DNA of 49,391 nucleotides from Halomonas stenophila (GCF_014192275.1 NZ_JACHXR010000017.1:1-49391); one strand, 5' to 3'. Shown: positions 15,921 to 24,774, counted from the first letter of the stretch. Made by a program: numbers and translations. Notes: generated by a model not told the origin, from the sequence alone.

Positions 15921-17060
15921 ATGTCCAAGCGTGACTACTACGAGGTACTGGGCGTCGAGCGCGGGGCCGACCAGAAGGACATCAAGAAGGCCTACCGACG
16001 CCTGGCCCAGAAATTCCATCCGGACCGCAATCCGGACGACGAGACCGCGGCCGAGAAGTTCCGCGAGGTCTCCGAGGCCTATGAGGTCCTGACCGACAGC
16101 GAGAAGCGCGCGGCCTACGACCAGTTCGGCCATGCCGGCGTCGACGGCCAGGCCGCCGGGGCCGGGGGCTTCGGTGGCGCCGGGGCCGGCGGCTTCAGCG
16201 ATATCTTCGGGGATGTCTTCGGCGACATCTTCGGCGGCGGCGGGCGCCGTCACCCCAACGCCCCGCAGCGCGGCAGCGACCTGCGCTACAACCTCGAGCT
16301 CGACCTCGAGGACGCGGTGTCCGGCACCAGCGTCGACATCCGCGTGCCGCGGCATGTCGAGTGCGAGCGCTGCGACGGCAACGGCGCCGAGCCGGGCTCC
16401 AGCAAGGAGACCTGCCCGACCTGTGCCGGCCACGGCCAGGTGCGCATGCAGCAGGGCTTCTTCGCCGTGCAGCAGACCTGCCCGACCTGCCACGGCAGCG
16501 GCGAGCACATCAAGGTGCCGTGCCACAAGTGCCACGGCGAGGGCCGGGTGCGCGAGACCCGCACCCTCTCGGTGAAGATCCCGGCGGGCGTCGACACCGG
16601 CGACCGCATTCGCCTCAACGCCGAGGGCGAGGCGGGGATCAACGGCGGGCCGCCCGGGGACCTCTACGTCCAGGTGGCCATCAAGCCGCACCATATCTTC
16701 GAGCGCGAAGGCCGCCACCTGCAGTGCGAGGTGCCGATCAACTTCGTCGACGCCGCCCTGGGCGGCGAGCTCGAGGTGCCGACCCTGGACGGCCGGGTCA
16801 AGCTGAAGATCCCGCCCGAGACCCAGACCGGCAAGCTGTTCCGCCTCAAGGGCAAGGGCGTGAAGCCGGTACGCGGCGGCCCCCCGGGGGACCTGCTGTG
16901 TCGCGTGGTGGTCGAGACTCCGGTCAAGCTGGCCGAGGAGCAGAAGGAACTGCTGCGCCGCTTCCAGGAGAGCCTGGAGGGCAGCCACAGCCATCACTCG
17001 CCGAAGAAGACCAGCTTCTTCGACGGCGTGAAGCGGTTCTTCGAGGACATGAAGCCCTAG
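15921..17060 (+). CDS. dnaJ: Chaperone DnaJ (Hsp40)
   Basis: The 379-residue co-chaperone stimulates DnaK ATPase and presents substrates. The J domain (1-70) contains the HPD motif in KFHPDRNPDD. A Gly/Phe-rich linker (about 75-110) follows, and then four C-x-x-C-x-G-x-G zinc repeats (CERCDGNG, CPTCAGHG, CPTCHGSG, CHKCHGEG) at about 145-215. The C-terminal substrate domains end near FFEDMKP. It is a full-length type I DnaJ. A terminator follows, after which the conserved order dnaJ-dapB is interrupted by 9.7 kb. Confidence 0.98.
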   Translation: MSKRDYYEVLGVERGADQKDIKKAYRRLAQKFHPDRNPDDETAAEKFREVSEAYEVLTDSEKRAAYDQFGHAGVDGQAAGAGGFGGAGAGGFSDIFGDVFGDIFGGGGRRHPNAPQRGSDLRYNLELDLEDAVSGTSVDIRVPRHVECERCDGNGAEPGSSKETCPTCAGHGQVRMQQGFFAVQQTCPTCHGSGEHIKVPCHKCHGEGRVRETRTLSVKIPAGVDTGDRIRLNAEGEAGINGGPPGDLYVQVAIKPHHIFEREGRHLQCEVPINFVDAALGGELEVPTLDGRVKLKIPPETQTGKLFRLKGKGVKPVRGGPPGDLLCRVVVETPVKLAEEQKELLRRFQESLEGSHSHHSPKKTSFFDGVKRFFEDMKP

Positions 17061-17089
17061 GGCTCGCCTCGTCGGCACGCAAGGGCCCC

Positions 17090-17115
17090 GCTCTTCGCAA
17101 GGAGGCGGGGCCTTG
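17090..17115. terminator. Terminator between dnaJ and the HNH gene
   Basis: CAAGG(G)CCCCGC / GCGGGGCCTTG pair as an 11-bp stem with one bulged G, between two convergent genes. Confidence 0.7.
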
Positions 17116-17126
17116 TCGTGTCCGGG

Positions 17127-18068
17127 TCAGCGTCGCAGGTGATCCATTCGCCAGGCCAGTGCCTCGGCGTCGGGGCACCAGCGCTGGTCTCCGGGCAGCA
17201 CCAGTGGCTGGCTGTCGAGTCGGCAGAGCCAATCGTTGTCCGGCACCAGGCGGTCCACCGAGGGGCTGACATGCCAGCGATGGTCCGGGCCCGGGGCGAT
17301 CAGGTGGTTGTCCATGGCCCAGTGCAGGTTGGGCGTGAGGGCCAGACCATTCATGGGGCGGTCGTCCTGACTGACGGCGAAGGGGATCAGGTGGGCGGCT
17401 TCCACCAGGTATCGAAAGTCGGGTGTGATATAGCGCAGCCGGCTGGCCGCACAGCGATAGTCATAGGCCTCCAGCACCAGGGTCCGGAAGGCGGCGGAGC
17501 GGGCGTATTGTGAGCCGGCTTCCGCGACGCCTGAAGCGAGTCGATCCGGGTGACGCTGGTAATCACCACTGACCAGCGCGGTCTCGAGATACTCCGTCAG
17601 ACGTTCCAGCGTCAGTGCATCGACGTCAAGGTACTGGTGTGTCAGGAGTACGCAGGCCTGTCGAGCGATGATGCTATCCTGCAAGGCGGCAAACAGCTCG
17701 CCGTCGAGCCGGGCGGAAGAGAAGCGCTCCAGCAGCTTGTTCAGGGACTTCGGCTGGCCGAGCCGATCCGCGACAGGCGCCAATTCGGTGACATAATCCG
17801 GTAACCAGAGTGGCCCCGAAGGCCCCTGGTCGTTGCGCAGATGCCAGAGAGGAAGCCAGGGGTTGGCCTTCTGGCGCTCGCCGGTAACGATTTCATAGAG
17901 ATCGTGATAGCGGGCAATCAGTCGAGTGTCGAGGGCGACGCGGGGCGAGACGACATGACCGCTCTGGATCTCGCAGAGGATCGCCAGTAACAGGCAGGGC
18001 TTGTTGAAAGGGCTTCCCGTTCGAAGATGCTTGAGGCATTCCAATCGTCCATCCAGCCACGTGTCCAT
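17127..18068 (-). CDS. HNH endonuclease (HNH_2 type), solitary restriction-like enzyme
   Basis: The 313-residue protein has a C-terminal HNH nuclease domain (about 200-265): YDYRCAASRL, EAAHLIPF with the first His, MNGLALTPNLHWAMDNH with Asn and the last His. The N-terminal part, KPCLLLAILCEIQSG then WLPLWHLRND and GPLWLPDY, resembles the N-terminal (sulfur-binding-like) domain of HNH enzymes that cut modified, e.g. phosphorothioated, DNA. No methylase or dnd gene is adjacent, so if it is a restriction enzyme it would be of the modification-dependent kind. It lies in the variable block between dnaJ and dapB. Confidence 0.75.
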   Translation of the reverse strand: MDTWLDGRLECLKHLRTGSPFNKPCLLLAILCEIQSGHVVSPRVALDTRLIARYHDLYEIVTGERQKANPWLPLWHLRNDQGPSGPLWLPDYVTELAPVADRLGQPKSLNKLLERFSSARLDGELFAALQDSIIARQACVLLTHQYLDVDALTLERLTEYLETALVSGDYQRHPDRLASGVAEAGSQYARSAAFRTLVLEAYDYRCAASRLRYITPDFRYLVEAAHLIPFAVSQDDRPMNGLALTPNLHWAMDNHLIAPGPDHRWHVSPSVDRLVPDNDWLCRLDSQPLVLPGDQRWCPDAEALAWRMDHLRR

Positions 18069-18439
18069 CCGTTCTCCCTGTGCCTGCCGTGATGCGGGGA
18101 CAAGGTAGCGTGCTCAGGCAGGTGCTGTCATTTCGGGCCGAGTTCGACACCGAATGATGGTCATGCCGGCCTGCTTCGATCACGCCGGGGATGGGAATCA
18201 TTCCTGGTGGCCGTGTATCATGGCGCGTTCACCGTGCAGCCCGGGGCTCGAGCCCCGGTCTTGCCGCTCGCCCTCGGAAGCCCTGGCCCTCGAACTCGAT
18301 GCCGGTCCCCGGCGTTGCGCCGAGCCGACGCTCGGCAACGGACGCCGCGGCGGTGTCAGTCGAGTCGGGTCGTGCCGTTGGCCTGCGTGCCGAGGGCGGC
18401 AACGCCCTTTTTTATTCGGATCTGTCGACAAGGAAATTC
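18069..18439 (+). promoter_or_regulatory. 371-bp divergent region with a structured leader before the DMT gene
   Basis: The right two-thirds is rich in strong hairpins. CGGGGCTCGAGCCCCG (about 18241-18256) is a perfect palindrome. GCCGAGC/GCTCGGC closes a stable hairpin at 18314-18339. A GNRA-looped intrinsic terminator lies at 18394-18413. GGCGTTGC at 18311-18318 can pair with GCAACGCC at 18399-18406, the 3' half of the terminator stem, giving a possible antiterminator. A weak -10 (TATCAT, 18216-18221) is the best promoter candidate seen. The leader could be an attenuator or riboswitch, or the region could encode a separate small RNA; no known class was recognised. Confidence 0.4.
18394..18413 (+). 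terminator. Intrinsic terminator 27 bp before the DMT start codon
   Basis: GGGCG-GCAA-CGCCC followed by six T residues. Its position, directly upstream of the ribosome binding site AAGGAA, suggests premature termination control of the following gene. Confidence 0.7.
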
Positions 18440-19342
18440 ATGGACAACGTCACGGACCGGCCGCTGGCCGGCATCCTGCTCCGGCTGCTGTCGGGCGTGC
18501 TGTTCACCGGGATGATGGTGTGCGTCAAGGCGGTGAGCACGGAGGTGCCGCTGGGGCAGACCGTGTTCTTCCGCTCGGCCTTCGCGCTGCTGCCCATCGT
18601 GATCTTCATGACCTGGCGGCGGGAGTTTCCCCGGGCCCTGGCCACGCGGCGCCCGCTCGGGCACCTGCTGCGCTCGGGGCTGGGGGCGGCGGCGATGTTC
18701 GCCTCCTTCGCCGCGGTGGCCCGGCTGCCGGTGGCCGAGGCGACGCTGCTGGCGCAGCTGGCCCCGGTGGCCATGGCGGTGGGCGGCGTGCTGTTGCTGG
18801 GGGAGCGTTTCACCCGCCATCGCGCGGTGGCGTTCGCCCTGGTGCTGGGCGGTGTGGCGGCCCTGGTGCTGCCCGATCTGGGCAGTGGTCAGGACCAGGG
18901 ACGCGTGCTGGGCTATGCGCTGGGCATCCTGGCCGCGCTGCTGACGGCGGGGGCGCTGGTCACGGTGCGGCGCATCTCCCGCACCGAGACGGCGGCGTCC
19001 ATCGCCTTCTACTTCGTGCTGGTCACGGCGCTGGCGGGCCTGGCCACCCTGCCGCTGGGCTGGGTGGGGGTGTCGGGGCCGACCCTGGGGCTGCTGATCC
19101 TGGCTGGCCTGTTCGGCGGTGCCGCCCACATCTGCATGACCCTGGCGCTGCGCTTCGCCGAGGTCTCGCGCCTGGCGCCCTTCGAGTACGTGGCGTTGAT
19201 CTGGCCGGTGCTGGCCGATCTGCTGATCTTCGGGCTGCCGCTGTCCAGCGGGTTCCTGCTGGCCCTGCCCCTCGTCCTGGGCGGGGCAGGCCTGGCGGCG
19301 CTCGAGGGACGGCGGGAGCTCAAACGGCCTCTTCGACAATGA
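18440..19342 (+). CDS. DMT-superfamily (EamA) transporter
   Basis: The 300-residue inner-membrane protein has about ten membrane helices in two EamA repeats; the conserved PVAEATLLAQLAPVAMAV in the first and RLAPFEYVALIWPVLADLLIF in the second are typical. Such carriers export or import small metabolites; the substrate is not evident. The ATG at 18440 has AAGGAA upstream and starts right before the first helix. Its 3' end overlaps the convergent ABC ATPase gene by 23 bp. Expression may be governed by the terminator in its leader. Confidence 0.88.
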   Translation: MDNVTDRPLAGILLRLLSGVLFTGMMVCVKAVSTEVPLGQTVFFRSAFALLPIVIFMTWRREFPRALATRRPLGHLLRSGLGAAAMFASFAAVARLPVAEATLLAQLAPVAMAVGGVLLLGERFTRHRAVAFALVLGGVAALVLPDLGSGQDQGRVLGYALGILAALLTAGALVTVRRISRTETAASIAFYFVLVTALAGLATLPLGWVGVSGPTLGLLILAGLFGGAAHICMTLALRFAEVSRLAPFEYVALIWPVLADLLIFGLPLSSGFLLALPLVLGGAGLAALEGRRELKRPLRQ

Positions 19343-20069
19343 GCTGGGGCCGGCCCTTCGAGCAGGGCTCGATGCGGGCGTCCACCCGGTAGACGCGACG
19401 CAGCAGCTCGGGGGTGACCACCTGCTCGGTCGGCCCGCAGGCCGCCAGCCGGCCGCTCTCGAGCACCATGGCCTGGTCGGTGAAGCGCAGCGCGTGGCCC
19501 AGGTCATGCAGGGCCGCGATGACCAGCATCTGCCGCTCGCGGGCCAGCCGTCGCAGGATCGACAGCAGGCTGAGCTGGCGATACAGGTCCAGCGCCGAGG
19601 TAGGCTCGTCGAGGAGCAGGATCTCGGGGGCCTGCACCAGCGCCTGCGCCGCACTCACCAGCTGTCGTTGCCCGCCGCTGAGATCGCCGATGTCGCGCTC
19701 GCCGAGCTCGGCGATTCCCAGGTCCCCCAGGGCGCGCTCGACCTCGGCCAGGTCCTCGTCGCGGACCTTCAGGCTGCGCCCCTGCATGCGCGCCAGCAGC
19801 ACCGACTCGTAGACCGTCAGCACGGCGTTGGCGCCGGTGTCCTGGGGCATGTAGGCCACCGGGCGCTCGGCGGTGGCGCCGCCGATGCGGGCCTCGCCCT
19901 CGCCGTCGAGCAGCCCGAGGATGCGCCGGAAGAGGGTGGACTTGCCGGCGGCGTTGGGGCCGAGCAGGGCCACCACCTGGCCGCCCGCGAAGGCGGGCGT
20001 GGTGATCTCGGCGAGGATCCGGCGCCGGCCGTAGCGGGCCGAGAGGCGGTCGAGGGTGAGGGTTACCAT
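19320..20069 (-). CDS. Iron-complex-type ABC transporter, ATP-binding subunit
   Basis: The 249-residue ATPase has Walker A GPNAAGKSTLF, signature LSGGQRQLV, Walker B ILLLDEPTSALD and the H-loop in AALHDLGHAL. It resembles FepC-type ATPases of siderophore importers. The start at 20069 (MVTLTLDRLSARYG) overlaps the permease stop by 7 bp, so it is coupled as the last gene of an SBP-permease-ATPase operon. Its 3' end overlaps the convergent DMT gene by 23 bp. Confidence 0.92.
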   Translation of the reverse strand: MVTLTLDRLSARYGRRRILAEITTPAFAGGQVVALLGPNAAGKSTLFRRILGLLDGEGEARIGGATAERPVAYMPQDTGANAVLTVYESVLLARMQGRSLKVRDEDLAEVERALGDLGIAELGERDIGDLSGGQRQLVSAAQALVQAPEILLLDEPTSALDLYRQLSLLSILRRLARERQMLVIAALHDLGHALRFTDQAMVLESGRLAACGPTEQVVTPELLRRVYRVDARIEPCSKGRPQLIVEEAV

Positions 20070-21133
20070 GAGGCCTTCTTGTGACTGAGGACGAGGAACA
20101 GGAAGAAGGGGATCCCCACCAGCGAGGTGATGATGCCGATGGGGATGATGGTGCCGGGCAGGATGACCTTCGACAGCACCGAGCCGACGGAGAGGATCAG
20201 GGCTCCGCACAGCGCCGAGCCGGGCAGGAAGAAACGCTGATCCTCGCCCACCAGCAGGCGCGCGATATGCGGCCCGACCAGGCCGATGAAGCCGATGGTG
20301 CCGACGAAGGCCACGGCGATGGCGGCCAGCAGCGAGACCAGCACCAGCACCTCGAGGCGGAGCGCGCGCGGCTTCACGCCCAGGCTCTCGGCCTTGGCGT
20401 CGCCCAGGCGCATGGCGGTGAGGGCCCAGCCGTGGCGGGCGAGCAGCGGCAGGACGGCCACCAGCACCCCCAGGGCGATCCACAGCTTGGGCCAGGTCGC
20501 CTTGGTCAGGCTGCCCATGGTCCAGAACACCACCGCGGCCACGGCCTGCTGGCTGGCGAAGAACTGGATCAGCGCCATCAGCGCGTTGAAGATGAACACC
20601 ATGGCGATGCCCAGCAGCACGATGGTCTCGATGGTCACCCCGCGCCGCATGCTCAGCGCATGGATGGCGAAGGCGGTCAGCATGGCCATGACGAAGGCGT
20701 TGATCGGGATGACGTAATCGACCGCCGCGGGGACGAGCACCACGCCGAAGGCCAGCGCCAGGGCGGCGCCGAAGCTCGCCCCGGCCGAGATGCCCAGCGT
20801 GAAGGGGCTGGCCAGGGGATTGCTGAGGATGGTCTGCATCTGGGCGCCGGCGATCGACAGGCTGGCGCCGACCACCAGCGCCATCAGCGCCACGGGCATG
20901 CGGATGTCCCACAGGATCACCCTGGCCTGCTGGCTCACCGCATCGGGGGTGACCAGCGCGGCGATCACCTCGCCCAGGCCGAAGCGCGCGGGCCCGAGCG
21001 CCAGGTCGACGCACAGGCTCAGCCCCAGCGCCAGCGTGAGGGCGGCGAGGATCAACTGGCGCCGGATCACCAGGGCGCGGTAGAAGCCGCGCTCCGGGGA
21101 GGCGGCGGGGCCGGCGGTCATCTCAGTGCTCAT
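20063..21133 (-). CDS. FecCD-family ABC permease
   Basis: The 356-residue inner-membrane permease has about nine or ten helices. Family blocks are LGPARFGLGEVIAAL, RMPVALMALVVGASLSIAGA, NPLASPFTLGISAGASFGAA and FVGTIGFIGLVGPHIARLLVG, which are diagnostic of siderophore/heme/cobalamin importers. It begins 11 bp inside the binding-protein gene and overlaps the ATPase by 7 bp. Only one permease gene is present, so it probably works as a homodimer. Confidence 0.94.
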   Translation of the reverse strand: MSTEMTAGPAASPERGFYRALVIRRQLILAALTLALGLSLCVDLALGPARFGLGEVIAALVTPDAVSQQARVILWDIRMPVALMALVVGASLSIAGAQMQTILSNPLASPFTLGISAGASFGAALALAFGVVLVPAAVDYVIPINAFVMAMLTAFAIHALSMRRGVTIETIVLLGIAMVFIFNALMALIQFFASQQAVAAVVFWTMGSLTKATWPKLWIALGVLVAVLPLLARHGWALTAMRLGDAKAESLGVKPRALRLEVLVLVSLLAAIAVAFVGTIGFIGLVGPHIARLLVGEDQRFFLPGSALCGALILSVGSVLSKVILPGTIIPIGIITSLVGIPFFLFLVLSHKKASW

Positions 21134-22250
21134 TCAGCGAGATCCAGTAGCCGGGCGCGTAGTCCACCGGCAGGAAGCGCTCGTGGAGCTCCTGCAGGGT
21201 AGCCTCGGGATCGAGATCGGCGAACAGCTCCGGGTGCAGCCACTTGGCCAGCCGCTGCACGGCGACGAAGTAGTAGGGGCTGTTGTAGAACTGGTGCCAG
21301 ATGGCGTGGAAGTCGCCGGTCTCGACGGCCGTGATGCCGGTCATGGCGGTGCGCTCGGTCAGCGCCTGGAGCTTGGCACGGGCGGCGTCCATGTCGGCGC
21401 CCGGCCCCACGCCGACCCAGTCGCCGCCGGGCACGTAGGCCTCCCAGTTGCCCCCCGTGACCACCACGTGGTCGGGGTCGGCGGCGATGATCTGCTCGGG
21501 GTTCAGCGTGCCGAAGGTGTTCGGGATGATGCCATCGGCGATGTTGGTGCCCCCGGCGATCTCGACATATTCGCCGAAGTTGCCGGGCCCGAAGCTCATG
21601 CAGCAGTCCTCCGAGTAGCCGCCCGCCCGGTCCACGAAGACCTTCGGGCGCGCCGGGTCCGCGGCCGCGATCGTCTCGGTGACGCGAGCCATCTGGGCCT
21701 CGGAGAAGTCGATGAAGGCCTCGGCGTCCGCCTCCTCGCCCAGCAGCTCGCCCATCAGGCGCATGGACGGGACGGTGTGCGCGAGCGGGTCCTCGCGGAA
21801 GTCCACGTAGACGATCGGGATGCCGAGTTCGGCCAGCTTGTCGTCGTAGGCCGCCTCCTCGGTGGCGGCCCTGGCCTCGAGGTTCATCAGCACCACATCC
21901 GGCTGGAGGGCGGCGGCCTGCTCGACGTCGAAGGTGCCGTCCTTGAAGCCACCGAAGGTCGGGAGGTCCTTCAGCTCGGGGAACCTGGCGGCGTAGCGCG
22001 CATGGTTGTCCGGGTCGGCCTGGGCGAAGTCCTCGCGCCAGCCCACCACGTGGGCGAACGGGTCTTCCGGTTGCAGCGCGCCCAGCAGGTAGATCTGGCG
22101 GCCCTCGCCGAGGATCATGCGCTCCACGGGGGCATCGACGGTGACCTCGCGGCCGGCGACGTCGGTGACGGTGATCGGGTCGGCCTGGACGGCCGCGCAA
22201 CCGAGGGCGATGGCCGTGCCACCGACGGCGTTGAGCAGGGATGTATGCAT
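21123..22250 (-). CDS. Periplasmic iron-complex-binding protein of the ABC importer
   Basis: The 375-residue product has a Sec signal peptide (hydrophobic 8-20, probable cleavage after AVQA at about 23) and a FepB/BtuF-like fold: VTDVAGREVTVDAPVERMI at the start, then PDVVLMNLEA and YVDFREDPLAHTVPSMRLMG. No lipobox Cys sits at the right place, so it is soluble in the periplasm. A siderophore or similar chelate is the expected ligand; which one is not readable. It is first in the three-gene operon, with an 11-bp overlap to the permease. Confidence 0.9.
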   Translation of the reverse strand: MHTSLLNAVGGTAIALGCAAVQADPITVTDVAGREVTVDAPVERMILGEGRQIYLLGALQPEDPFAHVVGWREDFAQADPDNHARYAARFPELKDLPTFGGFKDGTFDVEQAAALQPDVVLMNLEARAATEEAAYDDKLAELGIPIVYVDFREDPLAHTVPSMRLMGELLGEEADAEAFIDFSEAQMARVTETIAAADPARPKVFVDRAGGYSEDCCMSFGPGNFGEYVEIAGGTNIADGIIPNTFGTLNPEQIIAADPDHVVVTGGNWEAYVPGGDWVGVGPGADMDAARAKLQALTERTAMTGITAVETGDFHAIWHQFYNSPYYFVAVQRLAKWLHPELFADLDPEATLQELHERFLPVDYAPGYWISLNEH

Positions 22251-22388
22251 GGGCGGATGTCGTACTCGTTGTTGGGTCGCGTCGAAGTCCGGGCGCGCCT
22301 CGCAGCACAGCGGCCGTTGGCCGTGTCATGCGATGCGTGTGCCCGCGTCCGTTCCGGTGGCTTGCCGCAGGCGCAGCTTGCTGGCCGT

Positions 22389-22409
22389 TGCGTATCGTTC
22401 CTATTCGCA
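22389..22409 (-). promoter_or_regulatory. Weak Fur-box-like palindrome before the importer operon
   Basis: TGCGTATCGTTCCTATTCGCA is an imperfect palindrome in the A+T-richest part of the gap before the operon. It matches the 19-bp Fur consensus at only about half of its positions, so it is a candidate only, supported mainly by the operon's likely role. Confidence 0.25.
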
Positions 22410-22463
22410 AGCGGCGGCCAGTATGGCCGAATCGTCGGGCCTCGTCGAGGTAGTGGTGAAGGG

Positions 22464-23429
22464 TTACAGCCAGCCGGTGCGCCGGAAGCGCCGGTACAGC
22501 CCGCCGCAGGCCAGCCCCATGATCAGCAGCGCCAGGGGATAGCCGAGTCGCCAGTCCAGTTCCGGCATATGCACGAAGTTCATGCCCCAGATGCCGGCCA
22601 GGATGGTGGCCACGGCGAAGATCGCCGCCCAGGCCGCCAGGCGCTTGTGGACCTCGCCCTCGTCGATCGCCACCATCGAGAGGTTGACCTGGATGGCGGT
22701 GATGATCATCTCGCGGATGGTGTCCACCGCCGCCTCGAGGCGGTGCAGGTGGTCATAGACGTCGCGGAAGTACTCGCGGGTCTTGCGGCACAGCGCCGGC
22801 ACCCGGCCGCCGAACAGGTGGCTCACGGCATCGCCCAGGGGCATGGCGGCATGCTTGAGCTGCATGGTCTGGCGCTTGAGCTGGTAGAGCCGCTCCAGGC
22901 TCGCTCGAGCCGTATCCTTGACGAAGATCTGATCCTCGATGCTCTCCAGCTCCGCCTGCAGCGCCTCGACCACCGGGAAGTAGCGGTCGACGACGGCGTC
23001 CAGCAGGGCGTAGAGCACGAAGGCCGGGCCCTGCTTGAGCAGCTTCGGCTCGCGCTCGCAGCGCCGGCGCACCGCGGCGAAGCCCTGGCCCGAGTGCAGG
23101 CGCACCGAGAGCACGTAGCCGGGACCGGCGAACACCGCCACCTGGCCGGACTCCAGCCGATCGTCACGCATGGTGATCATGTGCATGATGACGAACAGCG
23201 TCTCGCCATACTCCTCGACCTTGGGGCGCTGCTCGCCGCGCAGGGCGTCCTCGACGGCCAGTTCGTGCAGGTCGAAGATCTCCTGGAAGGACGCCAGCTC
23301 CTCGGCGCCGGGGTCGTGCAGGGCCACCCACACGAAGCAGTGCGGCCGCGCCATGTGCTCGGCGACTTCCTCCGGCTGGATATCGCGCAGTCGGTGCCCC
23401 TGCTCGTAGGCCACGCAGTTGACGATCAT
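22464..23429 (-). CDS. corA: CorA-family divalent metal transporter
   Basis: The 321-residue protein has a large N-terminal cytoplasmic domain and two C-terminal membrane helices. The first helix ends with the signature IWGMNF, followed by the MPEL loop; the second is YPLALLIMGLACGGLY. This is the Mg2+/Co2+ CorA fold; related Zn2+ exporters (ZntB) share it. The start at 23429 begins MIVNCVAYEQGHRL, as in related CorA proteins. It is followed by the iron importer operon on the same strand but 213 bp away, so probably a separate unit. Confidence 0.92.
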   Translation of the reverse strand: MIVNCVAYEQGHRLRDIQPEEVAEHMARPHCFVWVALHDPGAEELASFQEIFDLHELAVEDALRGEQRPKVEEYGETLFVIMHMITMRDDRLESGQVAVFAGPGYVLSVRLHSGQGFAAVRRRCEREPKLLKQGPAFVLYALLDAVVDRYFPVVEALQAELESIEDQIFVKDTARASLERLYQLKRQTMQLKHAAMPLGDAVSHLFGGRVPALCRKTREYFRDVYDHLHRLEAAVDTIREMIITAIQVNLSMVAIDEGEVHKRLAAWAAIFAVATILAGIWGMNFVHMPELDWRLGYPLALLIMGLACGGLYRRFRRTGWL

Positions 23430-23587
23430 CGCGGCGTCCCTCCTGGCGGGTGAACGGGTCCCTCAGGGATGAGCATAGCCCCACCGCCCGGCCGGGCTCG
23501 ACTCGCGGCGCCAACGCGGCGCCCTGGCGCTCCCGGGGGCGCTCGTCATAGGCTGGAGACTCACCTTCAAGGAAAGCGGAGATCACC

Positions 23588-23869
23588 ATGCCGATTTCAC
23601 GTGCCGAGATCGCCACCGAGTCCGGCGAGAAGCTGCTCAAGCGGCTGTGCAAGCACTGGGCCCACAAGCTGGAAGTGGAGCAGCAGGGCGGCGAGGGGCG
23701 GGTCAGCTTCGAGGATGGCTCCTGCCTGTTGCGGGCCGAGCCGGACAAGCTGCAGGTGGCCGTCGAGGCCCTGGACGAGGAGGGGCTGGATCGCCTGGAG
23801 GGCGTGGTCGCCAGTCACCTGGAGCGCATGGCCGGCGACGAGGCCCTGCAGATCGTCTGGGAAAATTGA
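23588..23869 (+). CDS. DUF2218 family protein
   Basis: The 93-residue soluble protein matches DUF2218: ESGEKLLKRLCKHWAHKL near the start, then GRVSFEDGSCLLRAEPDKL and a helical end VVASHLERMAGDEAL. Members are often near siderophore or iron-uptake genes, which agrees with the importer 1.3 kb away, but no activity is established. Its stop overlaps the possible TTG start of the next gene. Confidence 0.85.
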   Translation: MPISRAEIATESGEKLLKRLCKHWAHKLEVEQQGGEGRVSFEDGSCLLRAEPDKLQVAVEALDEEGLDRLEGVVASHLERMAGDEALQIVWEN

Positions 23870-24774
23870 GCGGCGAGACGCCGACGGTCCGCACCGCCCA
23901 TCTGGGCATGCTGCTGTGGGCGTCGCTGGTGGGGCTGTCGTTTCCCGCCGTGGGGCTGATGAGCGCGCTGCCGCCGTTCTCGCTCACCGCGCTGCGTTTC
24001 GCCATCGCCTGCCTGGGTCTGGGGTGGCTGGTCCGCCGGGTGCCGGGCGCCTGGCCGGGCTGGCGGGCGCTGCCGCTGTTCGCCGCCATGGGGCTGTGCC
24101 TGGCCGGCTTCTTCGGCGCCATGTTCTGGGCGGCCCACCATGCCACGGCGCTGTCCATGGCCACCCTCTACGTGACGGTACCGCTGCTCGCCTACGGCCT
24201 GGGCCTGGGGGCCGGCGTCGAGCGGCTGGCCTGGCGACTGCCGGCGATCCTCGCCCTGGGCGCGGCGGGGGCCCTGGGGCTGGCCTTCGCCGAGGCCCTG
24301 GAACGCGGGGGCGCGCTGCGCTTCGGGGTGGGCGAGGCGGTGTTCTTCCTCGGCTGCCTGTGCTCGGCCCTCTACCCCGTGCTCAGCAAGTGGGGCCTGA
24401 CCCGGGGCGTGCTGCCCGCCTCGGCGGCGGTGCGCACCTTCTGGAGCCTGGGGCTCGGCGGGGCGCTGATCGGCCTGCTGGGCCTGGCGGTGGAGCCAGT
24501 GGGTCGGCTCGCCACCATGAGCTGGCGCGATGGCCTGCTGCTGGTCTACCTGGGGCTCTTCTCCAGCGCCCTGACCTTCTGGCTGATGCAGCGGGCCACC
24601 GCGGTGCTGACCCCCGGCGCCATCACCGCCTACGGCTACCTGGTGCCCTTCGTCTCGATGCTGCTGCTGTTCGTCGAGACGCCCTCGCGCCTCGGCTGGG
24701 CCTGGCTGCCGGGCAGCGTAATGGTGCTGCTGGCCATCGCCCTGCTGCTGCGCCATGACCCGACGGCCGGCTAA
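23866..24774 (+). CDS. DMT-superfamily (EamA) transporter
   Basis: About 302 residues and ten membrane helices in two EamA halves; the second half has GLFSSALTFWLMQRATAVL and TPGAITAYGYLVPFVSMLL, typical for the family. The start is uncertain. The TTG at 23866 overlaps the DUF2218 stop and gives a short cytoplasmic N-terminus; the ATG at 23908 would begin at the first helix but has no ribosome binding site. It is co-directional with DUF2218 and convergent with the kinase/RNase Z fusion gene 6 bp away. Substrate unknown. Confidence 0.85.
   Translation: MSGETPTVRTAHLGMLLWASLVGLSFPAVGLMSALPPFSLTALRFAIACLGLGWLVRRVPGAWPGWRALPLFAAMGLCLAGFFGAMFWAAHHATALSMATLYVTVPLLAYGLGLGAGVERLAWRLPAILALGAAGALGLAFAEALERGGALRFGVGEAVFFLGCLCSALYPVLSKWGLTRGVLPASAAVRTFWSLGLGGALIGLLGLAVEPVGRLATMSWRDGLLLVYLGLFSSALTFWLMQRATAVLTPGAITAYGYLVPFVSMLLLFVETPSRLGWAWLPGSVMVLLAIALLLRHDPTAG

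Noticed and set aside
18222..18413. 6S RNA, SRP RNA or RNase P RNA in the structured region before the DMT gene
   Set aside because: Length and hairpins invited comparison, but none of the conserved sequences of these RNAs is present.
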